Shown: positions 20,286 through 30,469, counted from the stretch's first letter. The stretch is DNA of 64,000 nucleotides from JAJVID01 sp050247435 (GCA_050247435.1 JBFWUF010000002.1:124001-188000); one strand, 5' to 3'. A program made the numbers and translations. The notes: generated by a model from the sequence alone, not told the origin.

Positions 20286-21038
20286 GTGAGACTCGAATAT
20301 GCGCCGCTGCTGCAAGTGCAGCGCGATTTGTACCGGATGCCGCGCGGGATGGAGCGTTTCCAGGCTTATCTGGAGACGATGACTGACGCGGAGACGCGCG
20401 ATATGAAGCTGCCGCTGTCGGCGATGAATCCGATGGGCAAGGATCACGTGCCCGCGCTGCTCGACCAGTATCTGGCGTTCGACGCCGACGGACTGTCGGC
20501 GCGCGTCGTGTTTGAAGCCGAGCCTCGTCTGGCGCAATTGCCCGGAGAGTTCAAAGTGACGTTGGTCATCTCCGACGACGCGATGGGCGGATGGACGAAT
20601 CGTTACACCTCAGAGTTCAACCATCGCTTCGGGAGCAAGGCGTATTTCAGGCGTGGTTGGATTACGGGCGTGTTGTGGACAAGCGAAACGCCGTCGGAGC
20701 AGGCCGTCCGCGAGGAGACGCTGACGGCGGTTTACCGCGCGGCATTCATCGAGCAACACGGATTCGCCCGCACGCTCGGCGAGATGATGGCGCAGGAGGG
20801 TTACGCGATGGCGATGGCCGGTTGCATTCCGTCGCTCGACGCGGACGAAATTGACTATACGCGAGAGGTGATCCGGCCACATCTCGAAACGAAAGATTTA
20901 CCGACGCAGATGGCGTGTCTGTTCGGCGATGAGGCCGCGTACGCGCTGGGTTACGCGCAAATGGGCTTGAGCGCGCGCGCAGGCTTTGCGCTCGCATGCG
21001 CCGATGCGCGGCTCCGATTGCCGCAATCAATTCAATGA
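20286..21038 (+). CDS. Protein of unknown function
   Basis: 250 residues starting at GTG 20286 with AAGGAG upstream. No signal peptide or membrane segment. The sequence has no domain I recognise; a segment SEFNHRFGSKAYFRRGWITG followed by acidic and hydrophobic stretches looks like a compact globular protein. Same orientation as the cupin gene, 61 bp away. Confidence 0.7.
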   Translation: MRLEYAPLLQVQRDLYRMPRGMERFQAYLETMTDAETRDMKLPLSAMNPMGKDHVPALLDQYLAFDADGLSARVVFEAEPRLAQLPGEFKVTLVISDDAMGGWTNRYTSEFNHRFGSKAYFRRGWITGVLWTSETPSEQAVREETLTAVYRAAFIEQHGFARTLGEMMAQEGYAMAMAGCIPSLDADEIDYTREVIRPHLETKDLPTQMACLFGDEAAYALGYAQMGLSARAGFALACADARLRLPQSIQ

Positions 21039-21116
21039 GCAGTACCAAATCGCGCAAGGCTTCCGCTTCTTTCAGGCGTCGAGCGGTGGTGAAATGAAAC
21101 CGGGGAGAGGAAATTT

Positions 21117-21308
21117 ATGAGCAAAATGCTCTATTCGATTACTGTCGAAGATGTTCAGAATGTTGCCAACGAAGAGATTTCTCGCGCTCTGACGGATGGA
21201 GAGATCGAGTTGGTCGCAGATAAACTTGGGGATCACATTGGCTGGTACGAAGCAATTGCCCTCACAATTGCGGACGTGATTGAAAACGATATGGGAGATG
21301 ATAACTGA
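21117..21308 (+). CDS. Small acidic protein of unknown function
   Basis: 63 residues, ATG after GGGGAGAGG. The composition is acidic and helical (EDVQNVANEEISRALTDGEI). It sits directly before the M20 hydrolase gene, ending two bases before its ATG, which argues that it is a real gene. No family recognised. Confidence 0.55.
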   Translation: MSKMLYSITVEDVQNVANEEISRALTDGEIELVADKLGDHIGWYEAIALTIADVIENDMGDDN

Positions 21309-21309
21309 G

Positions 21310-22617
21310 ATGAACCGTCGAGAATTCAATCTGAACTTGTCATACGCCGCGGCGGCCTTCGCTCTGCCGTTGTTTCAATCTTCATCGAAACTGCCCGTCA
21401 ACGGCCAACGCGTCAACGCGCGTCTCGCCGAGCTTTCGCAGTTCGGCAAAACGCCGGAAGGCGGGACGCATCGCCTGGCCTACTCCGAAGCCGATTTGAA
21501 AGGCCGCGAATACGCGATGAAGTTGATGCGCGAAGCGAAGCTGGACGTGAGCATTGACGCGGCGGGCAACATCGTCGGGCGTCGAGCGGGTGGCGATCCA
21601 AACCTGAAGCCGCTCGTCATCGGCTCGCACATTGATTCGGTTCCCGAAGGCGGCAGCTACGACGGACAGGTCGGCTCGATGGGCGCGATTGAAGTCGCGC
21701 AAACGCTGGCTGAAAACAACGTCGCGCTCAGGCATCCACTGGAAGTCATCCTCTTTCAAAACGAAGAAGGCGGGACAATCGGCAGTCACGCCATCGCCAA
21801 AGGGCTGACCGAGAAAGAACTCAATCTGGTCACGAACAGCAAAAAGACCATCCACGAAGGCATCAGGTTCATCGGCGGCGATCCTGACAAGCTGGCCAGC
21901 GTGGTTCGCAAGCCCGGCGACATCGCGGCCTATCTGGAACTGCACATCGAACAGGGCGGCGTCCTGCACGCCGAAAAGATCAACATCGGCGTGGTCGAGG
22001 GCATCGTCGGCATCAACTGGTGGGACGTGGCGATTGAAGGTTTCGCCAATCACGCGGGCACGACGCCTATGAGCCAGCGGCGCGACGCGCTGCTCGCGGC
22101 GGCGAAATACGTCGAGGCCGTCAACCGCGTCGTGACGAGCATGCCGGGCCGTCAGGTCGGCACGGTCGGCAGGATTCAAGCCTTTCCCGGCGCGTACAAC
22201 GTCATTCCGGGCAAAATCACGACGAGCCTGGAGTTGCGTGATCTCGACGCGGCCAAACCCAAAATGCTGTTCGAGAAGATTCAGGATGAAGTCCGGCAGA
22301 TCGAAAAAGCCACCGGGACGAAGTTTGAATTCAAGCAGACCAACTTGACTCCGCCCGCGCCGACCGACATTCGCGTTCGACGCGTGATTGACGAAGCGGC
22401 GAAACAACTCGGCTTCACGACGAAATTCATGCCGAGCGGCGCTGGCCACGACGCTCAGGAGATGGCGCATCTAGGCCCGGTCGGGATGATCTTCGTTCCG
22501 AGCGTTGACGGCATCAGCCACTCGCCGCGCGAATTTTCACGACCAGAAGACATCGCCAACGGAGCGAACACGCTGCTACACACGCTGCTCAAACTCGATG
22601 GGATGAAGTTAAATTGA
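21310..22617 (+). CDS. Zn-dependent M20-family hydrolase (carbamoylase/allantoate amidohydrolase type)
   Basis: 435 residues. The ATG at 21310 gives an N-terminus with RRE followed by a hydrophobic stretch (MNRREFNLNLSYAAAAFALP), a twin-arginine-like export signal. Metal-binding motifs of the M20 family are present: GSHIDSVPEGGSYDGQVG (His and Asp), FQNEEGG (Glu pair) and a final GAGHDAQEMAH. A dimerisation segment is inserted in the middle, as usual. Family members remove N-carbamoyl groups or cleave allantoate; the exported location argues for peptide or amide scavenging. The start is 1 nt after the small acidic gene. Confidence 0.9.
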   Translation: MNRREFNLNLSYAAAAFALPLFQSSSKLPVNGQRVNARLAELSQFGKTPEGGTHRLAYSEADLKGREYAMKLMREAKLDVSIDAAGNIVGRRAGGDPNLKPLVIGSHIDSVPEGGSYDGQVGSMGAIEVAQTLAENNVALRHPLEVILFQNEEGGTIGSHAIAKGLTEKELNLVTNSKKTIHEGIRFIGGDPDKLASVVRKPGDIAAYLELHIEQGGVLHAEKINIGVVEGIVGINWWDVAIEGFANHAGTTPMSQRRDALLAAAKYVEAVNRVVTSMPGRQVGTVGRIQAFPGAYNVIPGKITTSLELRDLDAAKPKMLFEKIQDEVRQIEKATGTKFEFKQTNLTPPAPTDIRVRRVIDEAAKQLGFTTKFMPSGAGHDAQEMAHLGPVGMIFVPSVDGISHSPREFSRPEDIANGANTLLHTLLKLDGMKLN

Positions 22618-22674
22618 ATCGAACTTCGTAGCTTCGCTTGTAGGCGGGACTACGAACTCTTTCCAGGAGGAGTT

Positions 22675-24030
22675 ATGCTTCGCCACTGTTTATTGGCCTT
22701 CACCATTACGATCCTGTCGCTCGGCGCCGCCGTCGCGCAAACCAATGTTACCCCGGACGCGAAGGGCGCCGCCGCTGCGAATGAAGAAAAGTTCGACAGT
22801 CCGCGCCTCGCGGCGCTGGCGAAGGAAATCAAGGCCGGAAATCGCGCCGCGCTCGACGCCTTCTGGCTGGAGTTGAAAGACAAAGCTCCTCTGGTCGAGC
22901 CGGTCACAGGTAACGAGAAGTATCTTTGGGTCAGCTACGTCTGGCGCGGCGACAGCCAGGCCGGACGGGTTGATATGATAGGCGGGTTACCGGCGGCCGA
23001 TGAATTCACGAAGCCCCTCGCCCGATTGTTGGACACAGACTTGTGGTATCGCACCGAACGCCTGCCCAACGACTCGCGGTTCACCTACACGTTCATCGTC
23101 AATTTCGTCAAACCCGCGCCGGGCGATAAAGACGCGACGCAGAAGCTCATGGCGCAGTTGCGGCGTGACCCCTTAAACGCTCGGACGTTTCCCTTTCCGC
23201 CGGGTTCAACCATAGTCGAATTACCAGCAGCCCCGCCGCAGCCCTGGATAAAACGGCTGCCTGACACGCCTCAAGGCGAGATCAAGCCTCACAAGATCAA
23301 GAGCGAAATTTTGAAGGAGGAGCGCGCGATCAGAATTTACACGCCGCCCGGTTACGACCCGAAAGGCAAGCCCTGCGGGTTGCTGATCTACTTCGACGGC
23401 GAGGCCGTTCCTTTCGCGGTTCCGCTGCCCACGATCCTCGACGGCCTGATCGCCGGGAAGAAGATTCCGCCGATGGTGGCGGTAATGGTCAACAGCCAGA
23501 CGACTCGCGAACGCGACCTGGCCTGCTCCCCGCAGTTCGCCGATTTTTTGGCGAAGGAATTGGTTACGTGGACGCGCGGAAATTTCAACATCAGCGCTGA
23601 CCCTACCCAGACCGTCGTGAGCGGCTTCAGTCTGGGTGGCCTCGCCGCTGTTTACTGCGGGCTGCGCCATCCCGAAGTTTTCGGCAATGTATTGTCGCAA
23701 TCCGGCTCGTTCTGGTACTTCGACGGCTGGAAGCAGAGCGCGGACATCTTCGAGAGAAACTTTTTCGCGGACAGCGGTTGGCTGACGCGGCAGTTTGCGA
23801 AATCGCCTCGATTGCCGCTGCGGTTCTTCATGGAGGTGGGAATGCTGGAGCAAGGGATTCCGATCAACATGGTCTTGGAAAATCGCCGCCTGCACGACGT
23901 CCTCACGGCCAAGGGCTACCCGGTCACCTACTCCGAATACAATGGCGGTCACGACATGCTCTGCTGGCGTGGGTCGCTGGCCGACGGCCTGATCGCCCTG
24001 GTTGGAAAGCAGAAAGAGAAACAGCCGTAA
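22675..24030 (+). CDS. Exported enterochelin-esterase-like alpha/beta hydrolase
   Basis: 451 residues, AGGAGGAG before ATG 22675, signal peptide 1-21. An N-terminal beta domain (about 60-190) resembles the early-set domain that precedes such esterases. The catalytic core carries the nucleophile elbow GFSLGG (Ser319), and the C-terminal catalytic His is in YNGGHDML. Enterochelin esterase-type enzymes hydrolyse ester-linked siderophores; related enzymes take acyl-sugar esters. The substrate here is open. Confidence 0.85.
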   Translation: MLRHCLLAFTITILSLGAAVAQTNVTPDAKGAAAANEEKFDSPRLAALAKEIKAGNRAALDAFWLELKDKAPLVEPVTGNEKYLWVSYVWRGDSQAGRVDMIGGLPAADEFTKPLARLLDTDLWYRTERLPNDSRFTYTFIVNFVKPAPGDKDATQKLMAQLRRDPLNARTFPFPPGSTIVELPAAPPQPWIKRLPDTPQGEIKPHKIKSEILKEERAIRIYTPPGYDPKGKPCGLLIYFDGEAVPFAVPLPTILDGLIAGKKIPPMVAVMVNSQTTRERDLACSPQFADFLAKELVTWTRGNFNISADPTQTVVSGFSLGGLAAVYCGLRHPEVFGNVLSQSGSFWYFDGWKQSADIFERNFFADSGWLTRQFAKSPRLPLRFFMEVGMLEQGIPINMVLENRRLHDVLTAKGYPVTYSEYNGGHDMLCWRGSLADGLIALVGKQKEKQP

Positions 24031-24046
24031 ATGGAGATGCGATTTT

Positions 24047-26347
24047 ATGCCGAGACTCTTTTCCCGACATCATTCAAAGCCTGTCCTCATTCGCGTTCTT
24101 TCGTGCGCGATGCTCTTGTCATTGCTGGCGTGCGTGCGCGCGGACGCGCAAATCAATAAGCCGCCAGCGGCGCGGGAAGGCCGACAACCTGCTCGCGATC
24201 TGCAAGCAGAAAAGCTTGCCCGGTCTGTGACAATCCACCGCGACAACTTCGGCGTGCCGCACGTCTTCGGCAAAACCGACGCCAGTGTCGTCTTCGGATT
24301 GATGTACGCGCAATGCGAGGACAATTTCTGGCAGCTTGAAACAGACCTCATCCGATCCGTTGGCCGCGCCGCCGAAGCTGATGGCGAGAGAGGTCTGGCC
24401 AGCGACCTCGCCTACCGCGCGTTCGAGATCGAAAAGTTGTCGAAGGCCGAGTATCAACGTCTGCCGGCGCGTGTGAAAGCCTTGTGCGACGCCTTCGCCG
24501 CCGGGTTGAACTACTTCATCGCGCGCAACCCGCAAATCAAACCGCGCCTGATCACGCGGTTCGAGCCGTGGCACATCCTGGCCATCAATCGAATGGGCCG
24601 TGTCGGCGGCCTCGGCAGAATCGGACTCAGGCAAAACGAAATCCGCATCGGCACGCTTGAACCGGTGAATCCGGCGCAAACCGGAAACGGAGACTCCGAT
24701 CTCGATCTCACCGCGTTGCAATCCTGGTTTGACGAATCGAAAGCTGAGCCGCTCGAAGGATCGAATATGTGGGCGATCTCGCCGTCGAAGAGCGCATCGG
24801 GCAATGCGATGTTGTTCATCAATCCGCACGTCGGCTTCTTCGGCGGAGGCCAGCGATACGAAGCGCATCTGCGCAGCTTTCAGAAAGGAGGGGAAGGGTT
24901 GAACGTTTACGGCTTCGCGATTCTAGGCACGCCGTACATCCGCTCCGGCTTCACACAGAATATGGGATGGAGCCACACGAACAATTACGCCGATACCGCC
25001 GACGCTTACCTTGAAACATTCGACGACCCGAAAAACCCGCTCGCTTACCGTTATGGCTCCGGCTATCGCACGGCTGTTGAATGGACTGACGAAGTGAAAG
25101 TCAAAACCGCGAGCGGCATCGAAACGCGGCGTTATCGTTTTCGCAAAACTCATCACGGCCCGATCATCGGTTCGCGCGATGGCAAACAGGTCGCGGCCCG
25201 CGTCGCGAAGATCGAAGAGAGCGAATTGCAGCAGCGCTTCGCGATGAATCGCGCCCGCAACCTCGCCGATTTCAAGGCCGCGCTGTCGCGGCGCGCGCTC
25301 ACCGGATCGAACACGCTTTACGCCGACCGCGCGGGCAACATCTTTTACGTTCACGGCAACGCCATACCGAAACGTTCGACGAAGTTCGACTGGACAAAGC
25401 CCGTTGACGGCGCCGACGTTGAGACTGAATGGCCCGAAGATGCATCGAAACGCTATCACGCGCTGGATGAATTGCCGCATCTGCTCAATCCGAAATCGGG
25501 CTTTCTGCAAAATTGCAACTCGACGCCGTTTCTGACGACGCTCGATGGCAATCCGCGTAAGGAAGATTTTCCGGCCTACCTCGCGCCGGAAGGAGACACC
25601 CCGCGCGCCAAAAGTTCACGACGAATCCTGATCGAAAAAGAGAAGTTCACTTTCGACGAATGGACGCGCGCGGCCACTGACACGACCGTCAACGAGGCCG
25701 GGCCGGCCATCACGCGAATGATCGCCAGGTGGTTTGAATTGCAGGATGAAGACAAGGCTCTGTTTGAAAAGCTGCTTCCGGCAATCAGAGAGTTGGCCAA
25801 CTGGGATCGCGTGGCGAAGGTTGATTCGGTCGCGACGATGTTGTTTTTGCTGGCCAGCGAACGCGCGAACCGCGCCCGTGGCGATCAGGCTGATGATCAA
25901 CTCGCACGGTTGCGGGCGCTCGAAGCGGTGATGGGCGATCTGGAAAAGACCTTCGGAACGTGGCGCGTCGGGTGGGGCGAGATCAACCGGTTGCAGCGCG
26001 TTCACACCAGCGGCAACGAACCGTTCAGCGACGAAAAACAAAGCTGGCCCGTGGCGGGCGGTCCTGGCGCGGCGGGCGTCGTCTTCACCTACAACTCCCA
26101 CGCCGAGAAAGGGCAGAAGCGGCGTTACGGAACGTCCGGCAACACATTCGTCAGCGTGGTCGAATTCGGCAAACAGCTTCGCGCGCGATCAATTCTGGTC
26201 TTCGGGCAAAGCGCCGATCCGAAATCGCCGCATCACATCGATCAGGCCGAGCTTTACGCGCAGGGCAAATTCAAGGATGTGCGATTCACTTTGAAAGAGA
26301 TCAAAGCCAATCTCGAACGCAGTTATCATCCGGGCGCCGAGCGGTAG
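24047..26347 (+). CDS. Penicillin acylase-type N-terminal nucleophile amidase
   Basis: 766 residues from ATG 24047; a start at 24002 would overlap the esterase gene. Signal peptide, then an alpha chain beginning HRDNFGVPHVFGKTDASVVF. The autocleavage/nucleophile Ser is Ser239 in EGSNMWAI; the following AMLFINPHVGF is the usual family block. The chain should mature by self-cleavage to alpha and beta subunits. Family S45 hydrolyses amides such as penicillin side chains or acyl-homoserine lactones. It is probably co-transcribed with the esterase (16 bp gap). Confidence 0.9.
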   Translation: MPRLFSRHHSKPVLIRVLSCAMLLSLLACVRADAQINKPPAAREGRQPARDLQAEKLARSVTIHRDNFGVPHVFGKTDASVVFGLMYAQCEDNFWQLETDLIRSVGRAAEADGERGLASDLAYRAFEIEKLSKAEYQRLPARVKALCDAFAAGLNYFIARNPQIKPRLITRFEPWHILAINRMGRVGGLGRIGLRQNEIRIGTLEPVNPAQTGNGDSDLDLTALQSWFDESKAEPLEGSNMWAISPSKSASGNAMLFINPHVGFFGGGQRYEAHLRSFQKGGEGLNVYGFAILGTPYIRSGFTQNMGWSHTNNYADTADAYLETFDDPKNPLAYRYGSGYRTAVEWTDEVKVKTASGIETRRYRFRKTHHGPIIGSRDGKQVAARVAKIEESELQQRFAMNRARNLADFKAALSRRALTGSNTLYADRAGNIFYVHGNAIPKRSTKFDWTKPVDGADVETEWPEDASKRYHALDELPHLLNPKSGFLQNCNSTPFLTTLDGNPRKEDFPAYLAPEGDTPRAKSSRRILIEKEKFTFDEWTRAATDTTVNEAGPAITRMIARWFELQDEDKALFEKLLPAIRELANWDRVAKVDSVATMLFLLASERANRARGDQADDQLARLRALEAVMGDLEKTFGTWRVGWGEINRLQRVHTSGNEPFSDEKQSWPVAGGPGAAGVVFTYNSHAEKGQKRRYGTSGNTFVSVVEFGKQLRARSILVFGQSADPKSPHHIDQAELYAQGKFKDVRFTLKEIKANLERSYHPGAER

Positions 26348-26380
26348 ACGAAAGACGGGCGCCGCTAAAAATGTAATGCT

Positions 26381-26490
26381 GAGTTCACCGCCGAGACGCC
26401 GAGAACGCTGAGACCTCGCAGAGAGTAGTTGGCTTACTGGCAGACTCTCTGCGCTTCCTCGGCGTTCTCCGCGTCTCGGCGGTGAGGGAG
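26381..26490. repeat. Intergenic inverted repeat of CCGCCGAGACGC words
   Basis: GTTCACCGCCGAGACGC and CGAGAACGC words at 26381-26424 face GCGTTCTCCGCGTCTCGGCGGTGA at 26445-26490. The genes on both sides are convergent, so it could act as a bidirectional terminator. The right arm ends two bases before the stop of the glycosyltransferase. Confidence 0.75.
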
Positions 26491-26492
26491 AC

Positions 26493-27815
26493 TCACTCAA
26501 CTCGCAGCATTACTTTTTGTGCGCTGCCGAAAGACAAATCTGAATCTGATTTCATGCGTCCCACCCGCCAGACCAGCCAGAGCAGGCCCAATATCTCCAC
26601 CGCCGGGAGCAGTGATAGCAGCCCCACCGCAAATGGGATTACGGGAATGCCTGCTTGAGCCGTCCGGTCTGCAAACGCGGAAGCGATGGCGACGTATGGC
26701 ATCTGCCTGAGCGAAATCAACAGACATAAGCCCAGCGCCAGTAGTGTCTGATTGCGTGGCCATTCAAGCTCCTGAAGGCTGCGGATGGCCACCGCTATTG
26801 GAATCAGGGCCAGTACCAGATAGTAAGGCCAGGCGACAGGGCTGAGTATGATGCTTGCGCCAGCCAGCAACGCGAAGGCCGCGTCAAAGCGCGCAACCTT
26901 CAAAGCCAGGACAATCGCGCCGAGCAGAATGACCAGCGGCGCGGCGTATGTCAACAAATGATCGAGCGTCGCGGATGGCCACGGCGTCCGCGTGAGGTAG
27001 TTAAATCCGAAGTCGGAGAACAATCGAGCGCCCACAGTCCACGCCGAAAAATTTAAGTCGTTCGAGTGGTAATGCGCCGCCACCTGCGGGCCGACTTTGA
27101 GGTAATAATCCCGCACGGAACCGGAGCCTATCACCGCCATTGCCAGCAGGTTCGCCGCCACCGCCACGGCGCCAGCCGCCACTACGCCACGCCATCGGCG
27201 GCGCAACGCGAGAAAGATCACGACCGGCCACCCCATCAGCTTAAGCGCAAACAGAGCGCCGAGCATCGCCCCACCCGCGACATCCTTTCCATCGCGCAGC
27301 GCCAGCAACGCGGCGAACAGGATCGCAAGCAGCGGCAAGTTGAGTTGCCCAAACATCAGGTCGGACGTGATCGGCGGCCAACCCAAAGCGAATCCACATA
27401 CGAGTATCATCCGGCGCGCCGTCAACGGAGTTCCCCACCAGCGGAGCAAGAGAAAGGCTGAAGCGAGCAGGCAGCCAAGCTCAATTGCCAGCCATATTCG
27501 CGCCGCCGTTTGATATTCGAACAACGCAAGCGGCAAACAGAGCAACCCAAGCGTTGGAGTGTGCGGTGTCGGGTGGGGGAAGATGTCGTGCGGCAGATCG
27601 GGAAGCCATCGCGCGGCCAACTCCGACAGCGGCAGATAAGGATTGACGCCAGCCAGCATCGCCTTCGCCATCAGATACGGCGAAATAAAGTCCTTGTCAT
27701 AAACCGACGGATGAGAGCAAGAGTTGATGACAGGCCTAAGGCCGCTGATCCCGAAGAACAAGGCGATGATCAGGAGGAAGCGTTTGAAACCTGGCGAGAA
27801 TGTCTTGGTTAGCAT
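26493..27815 (-). CDS. Multi-pass glycosyltransferase (GT87/DUF2029 type), copy 1
   Basis: 440 residues, about ten membrane segments. An extracytoplasmic loop after the first segment (YDKDFISPYLMAKAM) carries an Asp expected in GT-C enzymes, and PHPTPHTP follows. Such enzymes move mannose or similar sugars from polyprenyl-phosphate donors to envelope glycans. It is highly similar to the gene at 27855 (same F-SPGFKRFLLI start and PYLPL-ELAARWLPDLPH block) and was probably duplicated in tandem. Confidence 0.75.
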   Translation of the reverse strand: MLTKTFSPGFKRFLLIIALFFGISGLRPVINSCSHPSVYDKDFISPYLMAKAMLAGVNPYLPLSELAARWLPDLPHDIFPHPTPHTPTLGLLCLPLALFEYQTAARIWLAIELGCLLASAFLLLRWWGTPLTARRMILVCGFALGWPPITSDLMFGQLNLPLLAILFAALLALRDGKDVAGGAMLGALFALKLMGWPVVIFLALRRRWRGVVAAGAVAVAANLLAMAVIGSGSVRDYYLKVGPQVAAHYHSNDLNFSAWTVGARLFSDFGFNYLTRTPWPSATLDHLLTYAAPLVILLGAIVLALKVARFDAAFALLAGASIILSPVAWPYYLVLALIPIAVAIRSLQELEWPRNQTLLALGLCLLISLRQMPYVAIASAFADRTAQAGIPVIPFAVGLLSLLPAVEILGLLWLVWRVGRMKSDSDLSFGSAQKVMLRVE

Positions 27816-27854
27816 TGGTTCGGCCTTTACGGCGAAGTATTGAGAGCAGGTTCG

Positions 27855-29174
27855 TCAGGCCACTGTGGCGGATAGCTCTCCTGACTCCTTCCCGCGTTTG
27901 ACGCTCGCGCCTTTCAGCGATGCGCTTTGATTTGACTCCAGGCGTTCCGTCAGCCAGACCAGCCACATCCAACCGAGCGTCACCAATCCGATAATCAGCG
28001 AGAGCAGCCCGACGACCGGGTGAAAAACCATGTCCTGCTTAGTCATCTCCGGGGTCGAGAAAAGACGCGCGATGTACAAGTATGAAAAGGTCGGTATCGA
28101 AAGAGCCACGGCCACCAAAGACAGCTTCTTCGGGAAGCCGGCGGCCCATAAACGCCGCGCCACAATCGCCATCGGAATTGCGCCCATAACCAGATAGTGG
28201 GTCCAGGCCACCGGGTTGACCAGCAGACTCGCGCAGACCAACGCCCCGAACGCGGTGTCGAATTGTTTGGCTCTTAAAGCCAGCCACAAGCCCAGCATCA
28301 AGACCGCCAGCGGAGCGGCGTACATACTCCATCGCGCCAGCCCCGGCGCGACAATGCCAGTCGAGATTGGAGAGTTGACGTTTGCGAACAACCGCCACCC
28401 GAAAGCCCACGCTGAGAGATTGGCGTCGTAAGCGCGGTAGATTGAGGTCGCGAGCGGGCCGACTTTGAGATAGTAGTCCCTCACACATCCGAACCCCAGC
28501 GCCGCGATTGCCGCTAGATGAGTTGCGATCATCACCGCTCCAGCCATCGCCACACCGCGCCACCGTCGGCGCAACGCGAGAAAGATCAAGAGCGGCCAGG
28601 CCATCAGTTTGAGCGCCAGCAGCGAGCCAAGCATCGCCCCGCCCAGAATCTCTTTCCCCTCCCTCAGCGCCAACCATGCCAGCAGCAGAAGAACCAACAG
28701 AAGCAGGTTGATTTGCCCCAGCCACAGGTCTTCCACGACCGGAGGCCAATTCAAAATCATGCACGCGGCGCCGACTGTCAGCCCGGCCCTTGGCGGCGCT
28801 CCCCACCAGCGCTGCAACAGCGCCACGCAGGCCACCAGACATCCAACCTGGCACAACAGCCAGATCAGAGCCGCCGTCCGGTAATCAAGCGGCGCAAGAG
28901 GCAGACTGAGCAACCCAAGCGCCGGCGTGTGCGGCGTCGGGTGCGGAAAGATGCCGTGTGGCAGATCAGGCAGCCATCGCGCAGCCAGTTCCGGAAGCGG
29001 CAGGTAGGGATTAACGTCACTCTGAATCGCCTTCGCCATCAGGTACGGCGAAATAAAATCCTTGCGGTAGACGGCTGATGGCGCGAATGACTGGATGATG
29101 GGCTTCACGCCGATAAGCCCGTAGAGCGGGATGAGAATTAACAAGAAGCGTTTGAAGCCTGGTGAGAAGGTCAT
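27855..29174 (-). CDS. Multi-pass glycosyltransferase (GT87/DUF2029 type), copy 2
   Basis: 439 residues, multi-pass; paralogue of the gene at 26493 with the matching Asp-containing loop YRKDFISPYLMAKAI and the PHPTPHTPALGLL block. The two are clearly diverged past the first 140 residues. The C-terminal 30 residues are hydrophilic. Same orientation as copy 1, 39 bp apart, so an operon is likely. Donor and acceptor are unknown. Confidence 0.75.
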   Translation of the reverse strand: MTFSPGFKRFLLILIPLYGLIGVKPIIQSFAPSAVYRKDFISPYLMAKAIQSDVNPYLPLPELAARWLPDLPHGIFPHPTPHTPALGLLSLPLAPLDYRTAALIWLLCQVGCLVACVALLQRWWGAPPRAGLTVGAACMILNWPPVVEDLWLGQINLLLLVLLLLAWLALREGKEILGGAMLGSLLALKLMAWPLLIFLALRRRWRGVAMAGAVMIATHLAAIAALGFGCVRDYYLKVGPLATSIYRAYDANLSAWAFGWRLFANVNSPISTGIVAPGLARWSMYAAPLAVLMLGLWLALRAKQFDTAFGALVCASLLVNPVAWTHYLVMGAIPMAIVARRLWAAGFPKKLSLVAVALSIPTFSYLYIARLFSTPEMTKQDMVFHPVVGLLSLIIGLVTLGWMWLVWLTERLESNQSASLKGASVKRGKESGELSATVA

Positions 29175-29212
29175 AGTGAGTGATTATGGAAAGTTCCTTG
29201 CGACAAGCGGAT

Positions 29213-30469
29213 CTACGGCAGCCAGATTATGTTTGCGGTGTAGCAAAAGACCAGCGTTGGCAAACCGATCAAAGCGTATAAGATCACCAACAAATGAACC
29301 ACCGGACGCCGCGCCGCGACAGCCAGCGGCAGAAAGAGCGGGAAGGCCAGAAGGCAGTGACGCGGCAACCCCATGTACGGCTTATCGAATCCGGTGGAGT
29401 AAGAGAAGCTGACCAACAGGATGATTACCGAGTAGATCAGATAAGAGGGCCGCCTGCGCCATAGAAACTTCGCGCCGTAAACGAAGAGCAAGAGGAACAC
29501 GCCGCCTTGGATCAGATCCAGCGCCGTCGCCCAATTGCTCGCGCCGAAAGCGAGTCGCAGCGCCTGCCAGGGCATCATGAAATCCTGCCGCGGAACCACC
29601 TGCTGCGCGCTCTGGCTGATCAAAAGTCCGTAGAAGAGCGTGCGCGGCTGGCTGAGATCGAGAGTCACATCGCTCAAAGCCAACGCGCGATAAAGCAGCC
29701 ACGCGAGCAACGCCAACGGCACAAGCGCAAGGCCCAGGGCGCTGCGCCACCCTCGCAACATCTTTCGCCAATCACGACCCAACCATTCCCAAAATTCCCA
29801 GGCGAGAGGCGCGAGCAGAAAAATTCCTTGTTGCCGCGTCAGCACCGCCAGCGCGCCAGCCAATCCAGCCAGGAGCCAGGAGCCGCGCCGCGCCATCAGA
29901 AAAGCGATGACGCTGCACAGTAAAAACAGTGACTCGCTGTAGGGCGCAAAGAGGATGAACGCCACAGGCGCGTGCGCGAAATAGAAAGCCGTGCGATAAG
30001 CCTCGTCGCGTTCGAGGTCGAGCGCGGCCAATCGCTCCAGGCAAATCAGGAAGAGCAGTCCGCACACGCTGCTGACGGCCAACAGTCCGAGCAGATGGTT
30101 GCCGCCAAGCAGCAGTCCGGCCACGCGGCCCAGCCACGGATAGAGCGGGTGAAATTGGGATGTGCCGTCATCGGCCTGATAACCCCTCGCCGTGATCTTG
30201 AGATAATGCACCGTGTCCCATCGCTCCCAGGGCGAGAGGAAGACGCGCTCTAGCCAACCGCCGACCGGCGCGCCCGGCGGCCAAATCGTCATCTCTTTTT
30301 CCAGCGCTACGCGCGGAATCTGCGCTGAAACCAGGACTGCCAGTATCGAGACCAAAACCCGCATGCGCAGCCAAAAGAGGCCGAGCCTGCGCCAGACGGG
30401 CGGCTTGCGCATTATTTCGTCGTCAGCCTCGCGCGCGCCCGGCGCTGAATCGCTGAGTTGGGATTGCAC
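29213..30469 (-). CDS. PIG-V-like mannosyltransferase (GPI mannosyltransferase II relative)
   Basis: 418 residues. The open frame begins at GTG 30469; ATG at 30412 (MRKPPV) is an alternative. Multi-pass membrane protein with the GT-C/PIG-V motifs WERWDTVHYLKIT, GTSQFHPLYPW and YSESLFLLC. Eukaryotic PIG-V adds the second mannose to GPI anchors; bacterial relatives use polyprenyl-phosphate sugars on envelope glycans. It is the third envelope glycosyltransferase in a row on this strand, 39 bp from GT87 copy 2. Confidence 0.75.
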   Translation of the reverse strand: MQSQLSDSAPGAREADDEIMRKPPVWRRLGLFWLRMRVLVSILAVLVSAQIPRVALEKEMTIWPPGAPVGGWLERVFLSPWERWDTVHYLKITARGYQADDGTSQFHPLYPWLGRVAGLLLGGNHLLGLLAVSSVCGLLFLICLERLAALDLERDEAYRTAFYFAHAPVAFILFAPYSESLFLLCSVIAFLMARRGSWLLAGLAGALAVLTRQQGIFLLAPLAWEFWEWLGRDWRKMLRGWRSALGLALVPLALLAWLLYRALALSDVTLDLSQPRTLFYGLLISQSAQQVVPRQDFMMPWQALRLAFGASNWATALDLIQGGVFLLLFVYGAKFLWRRRPSYLIYSVIILLVSFSYSTGFDKPYMGLPRHCLLAFPLFLPLAVAARRPVVHLLVILYALIGLPTLVFCYTANIIWLP

